DNA of 64,000 bases from Streptomyces sp. NRRL B-1347. Its GTDB lineage: Bacteria; Actinomycetota; Actinomycetes; Streptomycetales; Streptomycetaceae. The stretch lies in contig NZ_JOJM01000037.1 in assembly GCF_000720325.1 (NCBI RefSeq), positions 62,001-126,000 on the forward strand, given 5' to 3'. This document shows, one piece after another, positions 1 to 7,971 of the stretch (its first letter is position 1; each line of letters starts with the position of its first letter). The position numbers and the translations under genes are program-made. The notes beneath the pieces are model-generated. The model did no database searches. It was not told the DNA's origin and saw only the letters and a list, made by a program, of their open reading frames with translations.

Positions 1-1355
1 TCGACGACCTGGAGGACATCCAGGAAGACCACGGCAACGACGACCAGTTGCTGTACGCGATGCTCCCCCAGGCCGCCCCCATGAGCATCAGGGGCGCGGC
101 TCGGTACGACGACCACGTGGCGTTCGGGTACGACATCGTGTCCACCTTCGCCCACGAGGTGGGCCATCTGCTGGGTCTCCGGCACGCTCCGTGCGGCGGC
201 CCGGAGAGCGTCGACGAGGACTTCACCCCGCCCGACGGCCGCACCGGCGAAGTAGGTGTGGAACCGCTGACCCGGACCGTCCACCCGGCCACCGCCGGTG
301 ACCTGATGAGCTACTGCGGCGTCAACGACCGCTGGATGAGCGGCTACCACTGGCTACGACTGCTCAACACCCTGTCCGTGCGCGGCGAACAGGCAGACGC
401 GGCGCCGCCCGAGCGCCCCGTCCACGGCACGGTCCCCGCCGTGCAGACCTCCACCAGCCGGCCGTTCCCGGGCGAGTACGTGCGGATCCGCGGCCGGGTC
501 ACCCGCTCCGGCACCGTGCGCTGGGGGCCCTGTCTGCGTACGTTCCGCAAACCGTCGCCGCCGCGGACGGTCCCCGGCCCCGCCTACACCGTGTCCGTGG
601 AGGACTCGGCCGGACGAGTCCTCGCCAGCGCGCCGACCGTCGTGGTCTTCGACCGCCGTGAGCAGCAGGAAGCCCTCTTCGGCGCCCGTCTGCCCTACAC
701 CGCGCGGGCCCACCGCGTCGTCCTGCGCCGCGACGGCACCGAGCTGGGCGCCATGGTCGTACCGTCCGGACCGCCCCAGTTCATCCTGAACGCACCGCTG
801 TCCACTCCGGAGATCGACGCCGACGGCGTCCTGCACCTGCGCTGGCAGCGCCTCGACACCGGCGAACCCGAACCCCGCCCCGCCCACACGTACTACGTGC
901 GGTTCACCAACGCCGACGGCACCTTCGCACCCCGCCCCGGAGTCAACCTCACCGACACGTCCTTCGACCTCGACCTGCGCACCATGCCGGGCCACCGACG
1001 CTGCGTGGTACAGGTCATCGCCACCAACGGCTACCACACGTCGTACGTCCAGACCCCGCCCTTCGCCCTGCCGCCACGACCGCCCGAGCTGCTGCTCGGC
1101 ACCACCGACGGCCCGCTGCTGCACGCACAGGGCAGTTCACCGCAGCACGGCCCGATCACCGGCGCCGACGTGGCCTGGCTCGTCGACGGCCGCGCGGCGA
1201 CGACCGGCGGCTCCTTCGACGTCCGCTCGACCGGCTCCGGGCCCCACGCGATCGCGGTCAGGATCACCGACCGCGACGGCCTGGCCACCACGGCGCCCCT
1301 CGGGAGGTACGACGGCACGAGCGGAGAGCGCCTGCCGGTCTCGCCCGATCAGTAG
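1..1355 (+). CDS. Metzincin-type zinc metallopeptidase with Ig/fibronectin-like tail, 5' end missing
   Basis: The reading frame is open from the first base, so the start lies outside the window. The visible N-terminal part has the metzincin zinc site HEVGHLLGLRH (three His ligands and the catalytic Glu), followed about 45 residues later by LMSYCG, which fits the metzincin Met-turn. The roughly 300 residues after this have no catalytic motif. They read as beta-rich segments (for example around FDLDLRTMPG and VRITDRDG) typical of Ig-like or fibronectin III-like modules. The family hydrolyses proteins, usually outside the cell, but a signal peptide cannot be checked because the N-terminus is missing. 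It converges on the TetR gene with 45 bp between stops. The zinc site is clear; the exact metzincin subfamily and the substrate are not. Confidence 0.85.
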   Translation, partial: DDLEDIQEDHGNDDQLLYAMLPQAAPMSIRGAARYDDHVAFGYDIVSTFAHEVGHLLGLRHAPCGGPESVDEDFTPPDGRTGEVGVEPLTRTVHPATAGDLMSYCGVNDRWMSGYHWLRLLNTLSVRGEQADAAPPERPVHGTVPAVQTSTSRPFPGEYVRIRGRVTRSGTVRWGPCLRTFRKPSPPRTVPGPAYTVSVEDSAGRVLASAPTVVVFDRREQQEALFGARLPYTARAHRVVLRRDGTELGAMVVPSGPPQFILNAPLSTPEIDADGVLHLRWQRLDTGEPEPRPAHTYYVRFTNADGTFAPRPGVNLTDTSFDLDLRTMPGHRRCVVQVIATNGYHTSYVQTPPFALPPRPPELLLGTTDGPLLHAQGSSPQHGPITGADVAWLVDGRAATTGGSFDVRSTGSGPHAIAVRITDRDGLATTAPLGRYDGTSGERLPVSPDQ

Positions 1356-1400
1356 GCGCCCCGGGGCCGTCCGGGCCACCGCGCGCGACCGGGCAACCCG

Positions 1401-2003
1401 TCAGCCCGCCGTCACACGGCCGCCCGTCGGCCGGGTCCCGGAGTCGACGATGTACTCGGCGAGCTCGCGGGACGCGGCGGCGGGCGGCCGGTCTTCGGCG
1501 CGGGACGCGCCCGTGGCGAGCAGGCCGTCGACGAGGATGAGGAGCTGGTCCGCGGCGAAGGCGGGCCGCCGGTGCCCGAGGGCGGTCAATTCGTCCGCGA
1601 ACAGGCCGTGGAGGGTGCGCCGGTAGGCCCGCGTGACCTCGTGGGCCGGGTGGTCCGGGTCGGTGAGCGCGAGGTCGGCGGCCAGATAGCGGCACCCGTG
1701 GAAGTCCGGGGCCGCGGCGATGCGGGCGAGCCGGTCGACGACCTCCAGGAGCCGGGCCCGGGGGTCGTCCCCCGCGTCGTCCATCGCGGCGCGGTACTTC
1801 GCGAGGTCCTCGGCGGTGCTGCGGCGCAGCACCTCGGCGATGAGGCCGTCCTTGCCGCCGAAGTGCTCGTACAGCGAACGCCGGGCGGCACCGGCCGCCT
1901 TGAGCAGCGCGTCCACGCCGACAGCGACGCCCTGGGTGTAGGTCAACTCCTGGGCGGCGAGCAGCAGTCGTTCGCGGGGTCCCGGTTTGGTGGCGGCGGT
2001 CAT
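1401..2003 (-). CDS. TetR-family transcriptional regulator
   Basis: This 200-residue protein has an N-terminal helix-turn-helix of TetR type. The segment around residues 18-65 runs through TQGVAVGVDALLKAAGAA, then SLYEHFGGKDGLIAEVL, and the C-terminal part is helical as expected of the ligand domain. I chose the ATG at 2003 because it gives the canonical short arm MTAATKPGPRERLL. A longer version from a TTG at 2039 would place the start inside an operator-like palindrome. The divergent NTF2-like and oxidoreductase genes start 100 bp away, and two inverted repeats lie between, so it probably represses itself and them. The inducer is unknown. Confidence 0.9.
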   Translation of the reverse strand: MTAATKPGPRERLLLAAQELTYTQGVAVGVDALLKAAGAARRSLYEHFGGKDGLIAEVLRRSTAEDLAKYRAAMDDAGDDPRARLLEVVDRLARIAAAPDFHGCRYLAADLALTDPDHPAHEVTRAYRRTLHGLFADELTALGHRRPAFAADQLLILVDGLLATGASRAEDRPPAAASRELAEYIVDSGTRPTGGRVTAG

Positions 2004-2031
2004 GGCGTGATTGTGCCAGCCCTTGACTCGG

Positions 2032-2051
2032 TAGATCAACTGGTTTATCTA
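2032..2051. promoter_or_regulatory. Palindromic operator candidate 1 for the adjacent TetR regulator
   Basis: The sequence TAGATCAACTGGTTTATCTA is an inverted repeat of pattern TAGATNAACNNGTTNATCTA, broken only at one symmetric pair and the centre. It lies 29 bp upstream of the TetR start, in the divergent promoter region. Binding by the adjacent TetR protein is inferred from position and symmetry. Confidence 0.65.
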
Positions 2052-2068
2052 TATCCCTGCCACATCGC

Positions 2069-2086
2069 ATAGACCGAATGGTCTAT
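2069..2086. promoter_or_regulatory. Palindromic operator candidate 2 for the adjacent TetR regulator
   Basis: ATAGACCGAATGGTCTAT is a perfect 7-bp inverted repeat around GAAT. It ends 18 bp before the ATG of the NTF2-like gene, so a bound repressor would block its initiation region. It differs in sequence from the first palindrome but shares the TAGA/TCTA ends, so the two may be high- and low-affinity sites. Confidence 0.65.
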
Positions 2087-2104
2087 CTCTTCCGAGGAGA
2101 CACC

Positions 2105-2500
2105 ATGTCCGTACGCACCACCACCGAGGTCATCGACCGTTTCAACCGCGCGTTCATCGAGCACGAGGCGGGCCTCCTGGCCGACCTGATCGCGGAGGAC
2201 TGCGTCATGGAGAGCGTCCAGCCCGCGCCGAGCGGGGAACTGGTCCGCGGGCGCGAGGCGTGCACGGCCTGGTGGACGGCGGTCATCGACGACCGCGCCA
2301 CGCAGTTCACGCCCCAGGACGTCGTCGTGGCGGGCGAGCGCGCGACGATCGTGTGGAGCTACCGCTTCGGACCGGGCCCGGACCAGTGGGTGCGCGGCGT
2401 CAACGTCATGCGCGTGACGGGCGGCCGGATCGTCGAGGCGCTCGGCTTCAGCAAGACCGCGGGCGAGGTCCCGCTGGCCGCCAAGTCCGACGACGCGTGA
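2105..2500 (+). CDS. NTF2-like (SnoaL-type) fold protein
   Basis: The 131-residue protein has the size and pattern of a SnoaL/NTF2-like single-domain protein: an N-terminal helix with FNRAFIEHEAGLLADLIAEDC, then strands ending in VNVMRVTGGRIVEALGF. The family includes small cyclases, isomerases and ligand-binding proteins; no catalytic residues can be assigned here. The ATG at 2105 is preceded at good spacing by GAGGAGA (2094-2100). It lies 68 bp before a medium-chain oxidoreductase gene, probably co-transcribed and repressed by the divergent TetR protein. The role is probably detoxification or modification of a small molecule, by context only. Confidence 0.8.
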   Translation: MSVRTTTEVIDRFNRAFIEHEAGLLADLIAEDCVMESVQPAPSGELVRGREACTAWWTAVIDDRATQFTPQDVVVAGERATIVWSYRFGPGPDQWVRGVNVMRVTGGRIVEALGFSKTAGEVPLAAKSDDA

Positions 2501-2568
2501 GACGCCCTGCCACAACGCCTCTCCCTGCCACCGGTGTCTCCACCCACGTCACCCGAAGGGCTTCTCCG

Positions 2569-3579
2569 ATGCGGAGTTACCACCTGTCACACAGCGGTGC
2601 CGGTCTCTCCGGCCTCACCGTCCGCGAGCACGACATCCCCGCGCCCGGCCCCGGCCAGGCCGTGGTGGCGGTGCGCGCGACGTCCTTGAGCTTCCGCGAA
2701 CTCATGGTCCTCGACGGGACGTACGTCCTGCCGGTCAAGCCGGACGTCGTCCCCGTCTCGGACGGGGCCGGTGACGTCGTCGCGGTCGGCGCGGGCGTCG
2801 ACGCGACACGCGTCGGCGATCGCGTCGCCGCCACGCTCTTCCCTTCCTGGCAGGACGGCCCGTTCGCCGCGGAGCACCTCGCGCAGCGCGGCGGCTCACT
2901 GGACGGCATGCTCACCGACTTCGCCGTGGTCGGAGCGGACTCGCTCGTGGCCGTGCCCCGTCATCTGTCGTACGAGGAAGCCGCGACGCTGCCGTGCGTG
3001 GCGGTCACCGCCTGGAACGCCCTCACCGGCGACGCCTCCGGGGTCCGGCCGGGCGACACCGTCGTCATCCAGGGCTCCGGCGGTGTGTCCCTCTTCGCGC
3101 TCCAGTTCGCCAAGGCGCTCGGCGCGCGCGTGATCGCCACGACCAGCAGCCCCGCGAAGGCCGCACGGCTGCGGGACCTCGGCGCCGACGCCGTCATCGA
3201 CTACTCGGCCACCCCCGACTGGGCCGACGCGGTGCGTACCCTCACCGACGGGCGGGGCGCCGACCGCGTCGTCGACGTGGCCGGGCTCCTCCACGACTCC
3301 GTCCGCGCCATCGCCCTGGCCGGCACCATCGCCTGCGTCGGCTTCGTCGGCAAGACCGCCGTACCGCTCGACCCGTACGCCCTGTTCACCTCCGGCGCGA
3401 CCGTCCGCACCGTGGCGGTCGGCAGCCGCGCCCAGTTCACCGCCATGAACGCCTTCATCGAGACCCACGGACTGCGGCCCGTCATCGACCGGACCTTCCC
3501 CTTCGAGAGGGCCGTCGACGCCTATCGCCACTACGCCGCCGGTGACTCCTTCGGCAAAGTGGTCATCAGCAACTCCTGA
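2569..3579 (+). CDS. Zinc-independent medium-chain NAD(P)-dependent alcohol dehydrogenase / quinone-oxidoreductase type
   Basis: The 336-residue protein has the medium-chain dehydrogenase layout. The N-terminal GroES-like domain contains RELMVLDGTY and PVSDGAGDVVAVG. The Rossmann domain begins at about residue 160 with VIQGSGGVSLFALQFAKALG, followed by ATTSSPAKAARLRDLGAD. The usual catalytic-zinc Cys and structural four-Cys lobe are absent, pointing to the quinone oxidoreductase or zinc-free group. The ATG at 2569 follows GAAGGG and gives a standard N-terminus. It sits downstream of the NTF2-like gene in the TetR-controlled unit and ends before a hairpin at 3609. The substrate is not predictable. 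Confidence 0.88.
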   Translation: MRSYHLSHSGAGLSGLTVREHDIPAPGPGQAVVAVRATSLSFRELMVLDGTYVLPVKPDVVPVSDGAGDVVAVGAGVDATRVGDRVAATLFPSWQDGPFAAEHLAQRGGSLDGMLTDFAVVGADSLVAVPRHLSYEEAATLPCVAVTAWNALTGDASGVRPGDTVVIQGSGGVSLFALQFAKALGARVIATTSSPAKAARLRDLGADAVIDYSATPDWADAVRTLTDGRGADRVVDVAGLLHDSVRAIALAGTIACVGFVGKTAVPLDPYALFTSGATVRTVAVGSRAQFTAMNAFIETHGLRPVIDRTFPFERAVDAYRHYAAGDSFGKVVISNS

Positions 3580-3608
3580 ACCGGGCAGGAGCCGCGCGTA
3601 CCGCTGTG

Positions 3609-3632
3609 CCGTGCCGACCGCGGGCGGCACGG
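3609..3632. terminator. Hairpin between convergent genes
   Basis: CCGTGCCG and CGGCACGG form an 8-bp stem with an 8-nt loop. It lies 30 bp past the oxidoreductase stop and before the 3' end of the opposing lectin gene. There is no T-tract, as is common in high-GC genomes. It could serve both strands. Confidence 0.55.
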
Positions 3633-3718
3633 CGCCCTCGCCGTGACCCGCCCCGCGGCCGACGCGTCATGCGCCGCTCAGTGATCCGCCAGCGCGTCGT
3701 CGTGCTGGTCCCTCGCCC

Positions 3719-4216
3719 TCACGTGGTGTGCCACTGCTGGTGGGAGCCCAGGTTGCAGTCCCAGATGATGACGGAGGCGCCGTTCCACCAGTTGGCGTTG
3801 GCGATGGTCAGGCACCGGTTGAACACCGGGTTGCGCAGTCGGGCGCCGTCCCAGACCCACTGCTGCGGGGACCCGCCGTGGCAGTCCCACATGTTCAGGG
3901 CGGCGCCGTTCTCGCCGTTTCCCGCGGCGACGTCCAGACACTTGCCGTTGAGGTCGCTGCGGATCGTGGTGCCGTTCCAGTACCAGCGTTCGCTCGTGCC
4001 TCCGTGGCAGTCCCACATGTTGACCAGTGCGCCGCTGCCGGGGTTGGACGCTCTGATCTCCAGGCATCTGTTGTTCATGTTCGAGGCGATCATGAAGCCG
4101 ACGTTGGCCCGTGGCTTGACGGGCCGCTCCGAGGCCGAGGCGGTGGTCGCGAAGAGACTGACCAGCCCCAGGATCACCGCCGCCAACAGGGAGCCCGACC
4201 GTCGTGACGTACTCAC
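3719..4216 (-). CDS. Secreted ricin-type beta-trefoil lectin domain protein
   Basis: The 165-residue precursor starts at a GTG at 4216, preceded by GGAGG (rc of 4222-4227). Residues 1-28 form a signal peptide: Arg-rich start, hydrophobic LLAAVILGLVSLFATT, and a likely cut after ASA. The mature part is three repeats of about 42 residues, each with a CL(E/D/T) start, an MWDC or IWDC strand and a QxW-type end (SERWYW, PQQWVW, HQQWHTT). That is one complete ricin-type beta-trefoil, the carbohydrate-binding fold common in actinobacterial secreted proteins. No catalytic domain is attached, so it is a stand-alone lectin or a released binding module. It converges on the oxidoreductase gene. Confidence 0.9.
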   Translation of the reverse strand: MSTSRRSGSLLAAVILGLVSLFATTASASERPVKPRANVGFMIASNMNNRCLEIRASNPGSGALVNMWDCHGGTSERWYWNGTTIRSDLNGKCLDVAAGNGENGAALNMWDCHGGSPQQWVWDGARLRNPVFNRCLTIANANWWNGASVIIWDCNLGSHQQWHTT

Positions 4217-4654
4217 ACGTACCTCCAGGTGGATGCAGGCGCTTTCGTCAGCGCCGACGCTACGGGCAAGGGGCCACCGCCGGTGAGACGGAATCGCGTC
4301 GCCCGCCCGAACCGACGGCACTGACGGCACAGCGGGCGTCACCCGAGGCGGGCGCTCCCCGTTCCTCCCCGCCACCTGGCAGAACCTCGTGCTATACCGT
4401 GTGCTCGCACTCGTTTGCGATCCACTCCTTTCGAAGGACTGAAGCCATTGATCACGGCGTCCCCCAGCGGCCGCCGACGGCACTGAGCCTGCTGCCTCCC
4501 GGGTGGCCGGGCCCTCGGTGTCGTATCCGCATCCTCACGGCGGCCCGACGACGCGGTGCCGATGCACCGCGGCCTTGTCCCCGCGCGACTCCATGATCCG
4601 CCGCAGCGGCGGGAGCGCGCTTCCGCATGCCATCCGCGTGAGGTCACCATCACC
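4217..4654. other. 438-bp divergent intergenic region (lectin / GNAT)
   Basis: No convincing gene is seen. The region must hold both divergent promoters. At 4238-4255, GGCGCT and AGCGCC form a perfect 6-bp inverted repeat with a 6-nt spacer, 22 bp upstream of the lectin start, a possible operator. The part at 4390-4440 is less GC-rich than its surroundings (for example TGCTATACCGTG) and may contain a promoter for the acetyltransferase gene. Confidence 0.4.
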
Positions 4655-5407
4655 ATGGACATCGACGTCCAACGCTTCGCCGTCACCAACCTTCGCCGCC
4701 GCCCCGAGGTGGTCGAAGCGGCGTGCTTCGTCGTGGGAATCGATCCCACGACCACGAATCCCTACGTCAACTACGCGACGCCGGTGCCGGGCGCCCGCCC
4801 CGACGAGCGGGACGTCGCGACGCTGATCGCGGCGTTCCGCGAACGCGGTCTCAAGCCGCGCCTGGAGTTCGCGCCGCACACCGCGCCCGAGGTGGCGCCC
4901 GCCCTGCGCCGGGCAGGCTTCACCACGGAAGCCGTGCACGAGTATCTGGTCTGCACACCCGCCACTCGCACCGCTGCAACGGACGGGCGCCTCGTTGTCG
5001 AAACCCCGTCCACCGATGCCGACTTCACGGAGATCGACATCGCCCTGTCCGAGGCATACGGCGGCGAGTTCCCACCGAGCCCGGACGGCGCCGCACGGCT
5101 GCGGCGCACGCAGGAACGGGGCGGCGCGGTCCGCTTCGTACGGTCCGCCGACGGCGGCTGCGCGGGGGCCGCCTCCTGCTCCGCGCCCGCCGTGGGCACG
5201 GCGGAACTGGCAGGCGTCGGCACTCGTCCTGCCCACCGTCGTCGGGGCGTCGCCGCAGCCGTCACCGCGTCCCTGGCCGACGCGATGTTCGCCAAGGGCG
5301 CGGACTCGGTGTGGCTGGAGTACGGCGGCGAAGGCTCGCGCAGGGTCTACGAACGGGTCGGCTTCCGTCCCCGCGGCACGCGTCTCTACGTGTCGTTGGA
5401 GGACTGA
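4655..5407 (+). CDS. GNAT-family N-acetyltransferase
   Basis: The 250-residue protein has the acetyl-CoA-binding motif A of GNAT enzymes late in the sequence: GTAELAGVGTRPAHRRRGV followed by AAAVTASLADAMFAKG. The motif B region is YERVGFRPRGTRLYVSLED at the very end. The N-terminal 110 residues are a more divergent half, as in two-lobed GNAT proteins. I took the ATG at 4655 because GTGAGG lies upstream and the longer frame (from 4556) has no ribosome-binding site. It should transfer an acetyl group from acetyl-CoA to an amine; the acceptor is unknown. It is single and converges on a methyltransferase gene across a hairpin. Confidence 0.85.
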   Translation: MDIDVQRFAVTNLRRRPEVVEAACFVVGIDPTTTNPYVNYATPVPGARPDERDVATLIAAFRERGLKPRLEFAPHTAPEVAPALRRAGFTTEAVHEYLVCTPATRTAATDGRLVVETPSTDADFTEIDIALSEAYGGEFPPSPDGAARLRRTQERGGAVRFVRSADGGCAGAASCSAPAVGTAELAGVGTRPAHRRRGVAAAVTASLADAMFAKGADSVWLEYGGEGSRRVYERVGFRPRGTRLYVSLED

Positions 5408-5432
5408 GGACCGGAACTCCCGTGAGTGCGGC

Positions 5433-5472
5433 GGGAAGCCGGGGGGGGCGGCTTCATGCCCCCTGGCTTCCC
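5433..5472. terminator. Long GC hairpin between convergent genes
   Basis: GGGAAGCC and GGCTTCCC pair as the outer stem, and a G-run and a C-run inside can extend it. It sits in the 77-bp gap between the stops of the acetyltransferase and the methyltransferase, so it probably ends transcription from both sides. Confidence 0.65.
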
Positions 5473-5484
5473 CCTTCGAACCGA

Positions 5485-6279
5485 CTACGGGCGCTGCCCC
5501 CAAGCGGAGATCATCGGGGCCGTGCCCACGTCGAGTTGCCCGGTGGCGACGCCGGCCAGGTGGCGGTCTATCTCCTCGTCGGTGGCGAGGCCCCGGTCGA
5601 TGAGGTGGTGACGGACCTGCCGCACCGTCGCGTCTTCCAGGACGGCGCACGCGGGCGAGGTGATCGGGAAGTACGCGTCGGCGTGCACCTCCTTGAGTCC
5701 TGCGTCGCGCAGCGCCCGGGGCAGGGTGCGCCCGTACGCGAGGTCCGCGCCGCGCTCCGCCATCAGCGTGCGGAAGCCGGTCCGCAACCGGTTGGCCAGC
5801 TGCTGCTCGGGCCCCGACTCGTCCGGGAACAGCAGCGGGAGCAGCATGGGGTCGCCGTCCTCCAGGAGCAGCCAGCCGCCGGGCTTCAGCGCCTGCACCA
5901 TCCGGCGCAGGGCCTCGGCGCGGTCCGCCACGTGCACCAGGACGAGGCGGGCGTGCACGAGGTCGAACCCGCCGGGCGGCGCGGGCGGCGGGTCGGCCGC
6001 CACGTCGTGAGTCAGCACCTCGATCACGCCGTCGGCTATGCCTTGGGTCCAGGACACGTCGATGTCGGTGGCGAGCACCGAACCCGTCGGCCCGACCCGC
6101 TCGGCGAGCCCGAGCGGCACGGAGGGGCCACCGGCGCCGACTTCCCAGCAGCGCATGCCCTTCCCGATCCCGAGCCGGTCCACGTGCCGGAACGTCACCG
6201 GGTCGAACAGCTCGGCCAGGGCGCCGAAGCGGACGCCCGCCTCGGACTGCTGGTTGTCCAGTAGATAGCGTCGGTTCAT
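5485..6279 (-). CDS. Class I SAM-dependent methyltransferase
   Basis: The 264-residue protein carries the SAM-binding motif I CWEVGAGGPSVPLGLAERVG at residues 44-63, followed by an acidic strand end ATDID and the later FDLVHARLVLVHV and LKPGGWLLLEDGD motifs. These fit the Methyltransf_11/25 group acting on small molecules. The ATG at 6279 starts MNRRYLLDNQQSEAG, a familiar beginning for this group. It follows the RibD-like reductase on the same strand with only 4 bp between, so it is probably the third gene of the ArsR-fusion operon. The substrate is unknown. Confidence 0.88.
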   Translation of the reverse strand: MNRRYLLDNQQSEAGVRFGALAELFDPVTFRHVDRLGIGKGMRCWEVGAGGPSVPLGLAERVGPTGSVLATDIDVSWTQGIADGVIEVLTHDVAADPPPAPPGGFDLVHARLVLVHVADRAEALRRMVQALKPGGWLLLEDGDPMLLPLLFPDESGPEQQLANRLRTGFRTLMAERGADLAYGRTLPRALRDAGLKEVHADAYFPITSPACAVLEDATVRQVRHHLIDRGLATDEEIDRHLAGVATGQLDVGTAPMISAWGQRP

Positions 6280-6283
6280 CGGC

Positions 6284-6886
6284 TCAACGCACCCTGTCGT
6301 AGACGAGGGACAGGGTGCCGTGGTCGCCCGCGCTCTGGCTGACGAGCTCCCAGCGGCCCTCGGGCAGGCCGTCGTCGAAGAGTCTCGGTCCGCCGCCGAG
6401 GAAGAGCGGGAAGACGGTGAGTGCGAGCCGGTCGACCTGGTCGGCCGCCAGCAGGGCTTTGATGATGCTGGCGCTGGAGAGCACGAGGATGTCGCCGCCC
6501 TCGGTCGCCTTGAGGTCCTCGACCACCTCCGCGGCCGGCTTGTCGACCACAGTCGTCCGCTCCCACGGAGCCTCGCCGAGGCTGGTGGAGAGGACCACCT
6601 TGTCGGTGTCCACGAGCCACCTCGCGAACGCCTCGTCGCGCGGGTCGGCGCCCTCCGCGCCGATGACGGTGGGCCAGAAGCCCAGGAACCCCTCGGCGTT
6701 GACCCGCCCGAGCAGGGCCGTCGTCGCGGGCTCCCAGAGGCTGGTGAGGTGGTCGCGGGCCACGTCGGTGATGGCGTAGGGCAGCACCCAGCCCATGTCC
6801 TGAGGGGTGTCCGGGCGGGCGTAGTGGCCGTCGAGGGAGAGGGCGATGTTGGTGACGACTCGGCGGCTTGCGGTCTGCTCGCTCAC
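6284..6886 (-). CDS. Dihydrofolate reductase / RibD C-terminal-like reductase
   Basis: The 200-residue protein matches the RibD_C/DHFR-like family often found beside actinobacterial regulators. It begins VVTNIALSLDGHYA, has ALLGRVNAEGF, the internal VLSSASIIKALLA, and ends with LALTVFPLFLGGGPRLFDDG. The family reduces pterin- or pyrimidine-like substrates with NADPH, but paralogs of this kind are not folate enzymes by proof. The GTG at 6886 overlaps the TGA of the upstream ArsR-SRPBCC gene by four bases (GTGA), so translation is coupled. A very long open frame extends upstream to 8035 but is only the shadow of the neighbour. Confidence 0.85.
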   Translation of the reverse strand: MSEQTASRRVVTNIALSLDGHYARPDTPQDMGWVLPYAITDVARDHLTSLWEPATTALLGRVNAEGFLGFWPTVIGAEGADPRDEAFARWLVDTDKVVLSTSLGEAPWERTTVVDKPAAEVVEDLKATEGGDILVLSSASIIKALLAADQVDRLALTVFPLFLGGGPRLFDDGLPEGRWELVSQSAGDHGTLSLVYDRVR

Positions 6887-7812
6887 TTCGTGCTCCTCGG
6901 GTCGGGGCGGTCGGTGGTGCCAGTGGTGCCGGTGATGCCGATGCTGGTGGTGGCGGGAGTGCCGGTATCGGTGCTGTTGATAGCGGTGGCGCCGTGCGGA
7001 TCCGCCGCGACGTTCGCCACGAGCTTGTCGAGGCTCTGGCCGAAGCCGATCTCGATGCCCGCGACGATGTCCGCGGCCTCCACCGTGCTGTCGGTGATGC
7101 GGTAGTGGACGTCGAGGTCGGTGCCGGTTTCGGTGGGGCGGAGCCGGGAGTCGACGTGGGCGGTGAAGGCGAAGCCGCCGTCGGGGAGCAGCGGGGAGAG
7201 GCGATAGCCGAGGCTCTCGCCGGGGCGCACGTCGACGAAGGTGCCCTCCGCCCGCCCGGCGACCAGGTCGGAGCCGTGTGCGTCGTCGGCGTCGCGGTAC
7301 TCCAGGACGAGGCGCCCGCCCGGTCGCGCCTCGTAGACGAGCTCGGAGACGCGGAGGTCGTCGGGCGTCCACCATCCGGTGAGCAGGTCGACCTCGGTCA
7401 AGTGGCGCCAGACCAGCTCGGGACTCCCCGTCAGGGACCGGGAGAACCTGAAGGAGCGGCCATCGGCCCACCCCGCCCCCCGCGCGGCGAGCAGCTCCAC
7501 CTCGACGCTGCGCCCATAGCGCTCGTACGTCGCGAGCGGGCCACCGGCCCGGTCTGCGGTGTCGGCGAGGCGGCTGAGCTCCGCCACCAGCTCCCTCAGG
7601 GCGCCGGGCCGCAGTGCGTAGATGCGGCGCTGGCCGTTGCGTTGGGACGTGACGACGCCTGCGCGCTCCAGGGTCTGCAGGTGCTTGGTCGTCTGCGGCT
7701 GGCGCGCCTCGGCGAGCTCGGCGAGGACGCCGACCGGGCGGGGCCGCTCGGCCAACAGGCTCACGAGCCGCCACCGGGCCGGGTCGGCCAGTGCGGAGAG
7801 GAGTGCGTCCAT
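6883..7812 (-). CDS. ArsR-family HTH fused to SRPBCC (AHSA1-like) domain
   Basis: The 309-residue protein has an ArsR winged-helix at residues 1-90 (LADPARWRLVSLLAERPRP, QPQTTKHLQTLERAGVV, wing NGQRRIYAL). An SRPBCC/AHSA1-type hydrophobic-cavity domain follows at about 110-275 (FRFSRSLTGSPELVWRHLT, GWWTPDDLRVSEL, FVDVRPGESLGYRL). The last 35 residues are Thr/Gly-rich and probably disordered. Many actinobacteria put these two as neighbouring genes; here they are one chain, so the cavity domain may sense a hydrophobic ligand. It leads a unit with the RibD-like and methyltransferase genes. A TATTCG/CGAATA palindrome lies 10 bp upstream of its ATG, a probable self-operator. No metal-binding Cys cluster is seen, so metal sensing is unlikely. 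Confidence 0.88.
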   Translation of the reverse strand: MDALLSALADPARWRLVSLLAERPRPVGVLAELAEARQPQTTKHLQTLERAGVVTSQRNGQRRIYALRPGALRELVAELSRLADTADRAGGPLATYERYGRSVEVELLAARGAGWADGRSFRFSRSLTGSPELVWRHLTEVDLLTGWWTPDDLRVSELVYEARPGGRLVLEYRDADDAHGSDLVAGRAEGTFVDVRPGESLGYRLSPLLPDGGFAFTAHVDSRLRPTETGTDLDVHYRITDSTVEAADIVAGIEIGFGQSLDKLVANVAADPHGATAINSTDTGTPATTSIGITGTTGTTDRPDPRSTK

Positions 7813-7821
7813 GTCGACTAT

Positions 7822-7839
7822 TATTCGCCTCGCCGAATA
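7822..7839. promoter_or_regulatory. ArsR-type operator candidate
   Basis: TATTCGCCTCGCCGAATA is a perfect 6-bp inverted repeat with a 6-nt centre, in an AT-rich island immediately upstream of the ArsR-SRPBCC start. A related half-site, GGAATATT, follows at about 7850. Position and symmetry suggest autoregulation. Confidence 0.6.
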
Positions 7840-7880
7840 TGCGCGTCAAGGAATATTTTGCAGCCGGTGAACGCCAAGTC

Positions 7881-7928
7881 CGTTCCGGATCGGGCCCGTT
7901 CCGACCGGAACGGGCCCGATCCGGAACG
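7881..7928. repeat. Perfect long palindrome, 22-bp arms and 4-bp loop
   Basis: Two perfectly complementary 22-bp arms (7881-7902 and 7907-7928) flank GACC. Each arm itself contains CGGGCCCG and TCCGGA, which are palindromic too. It lies between two divergently transcribed genes (starts at 7812 and 8029), so it is not a simple 3' terminator. It could be a transcription insulator, a leader hairpin or a mobile repeat. Confidence 0.9.
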
Positions 7929-7971
7929 CCCCCGACCGGGCCCTGGACCACTCGGCAGGTCGGTGTGCCGT

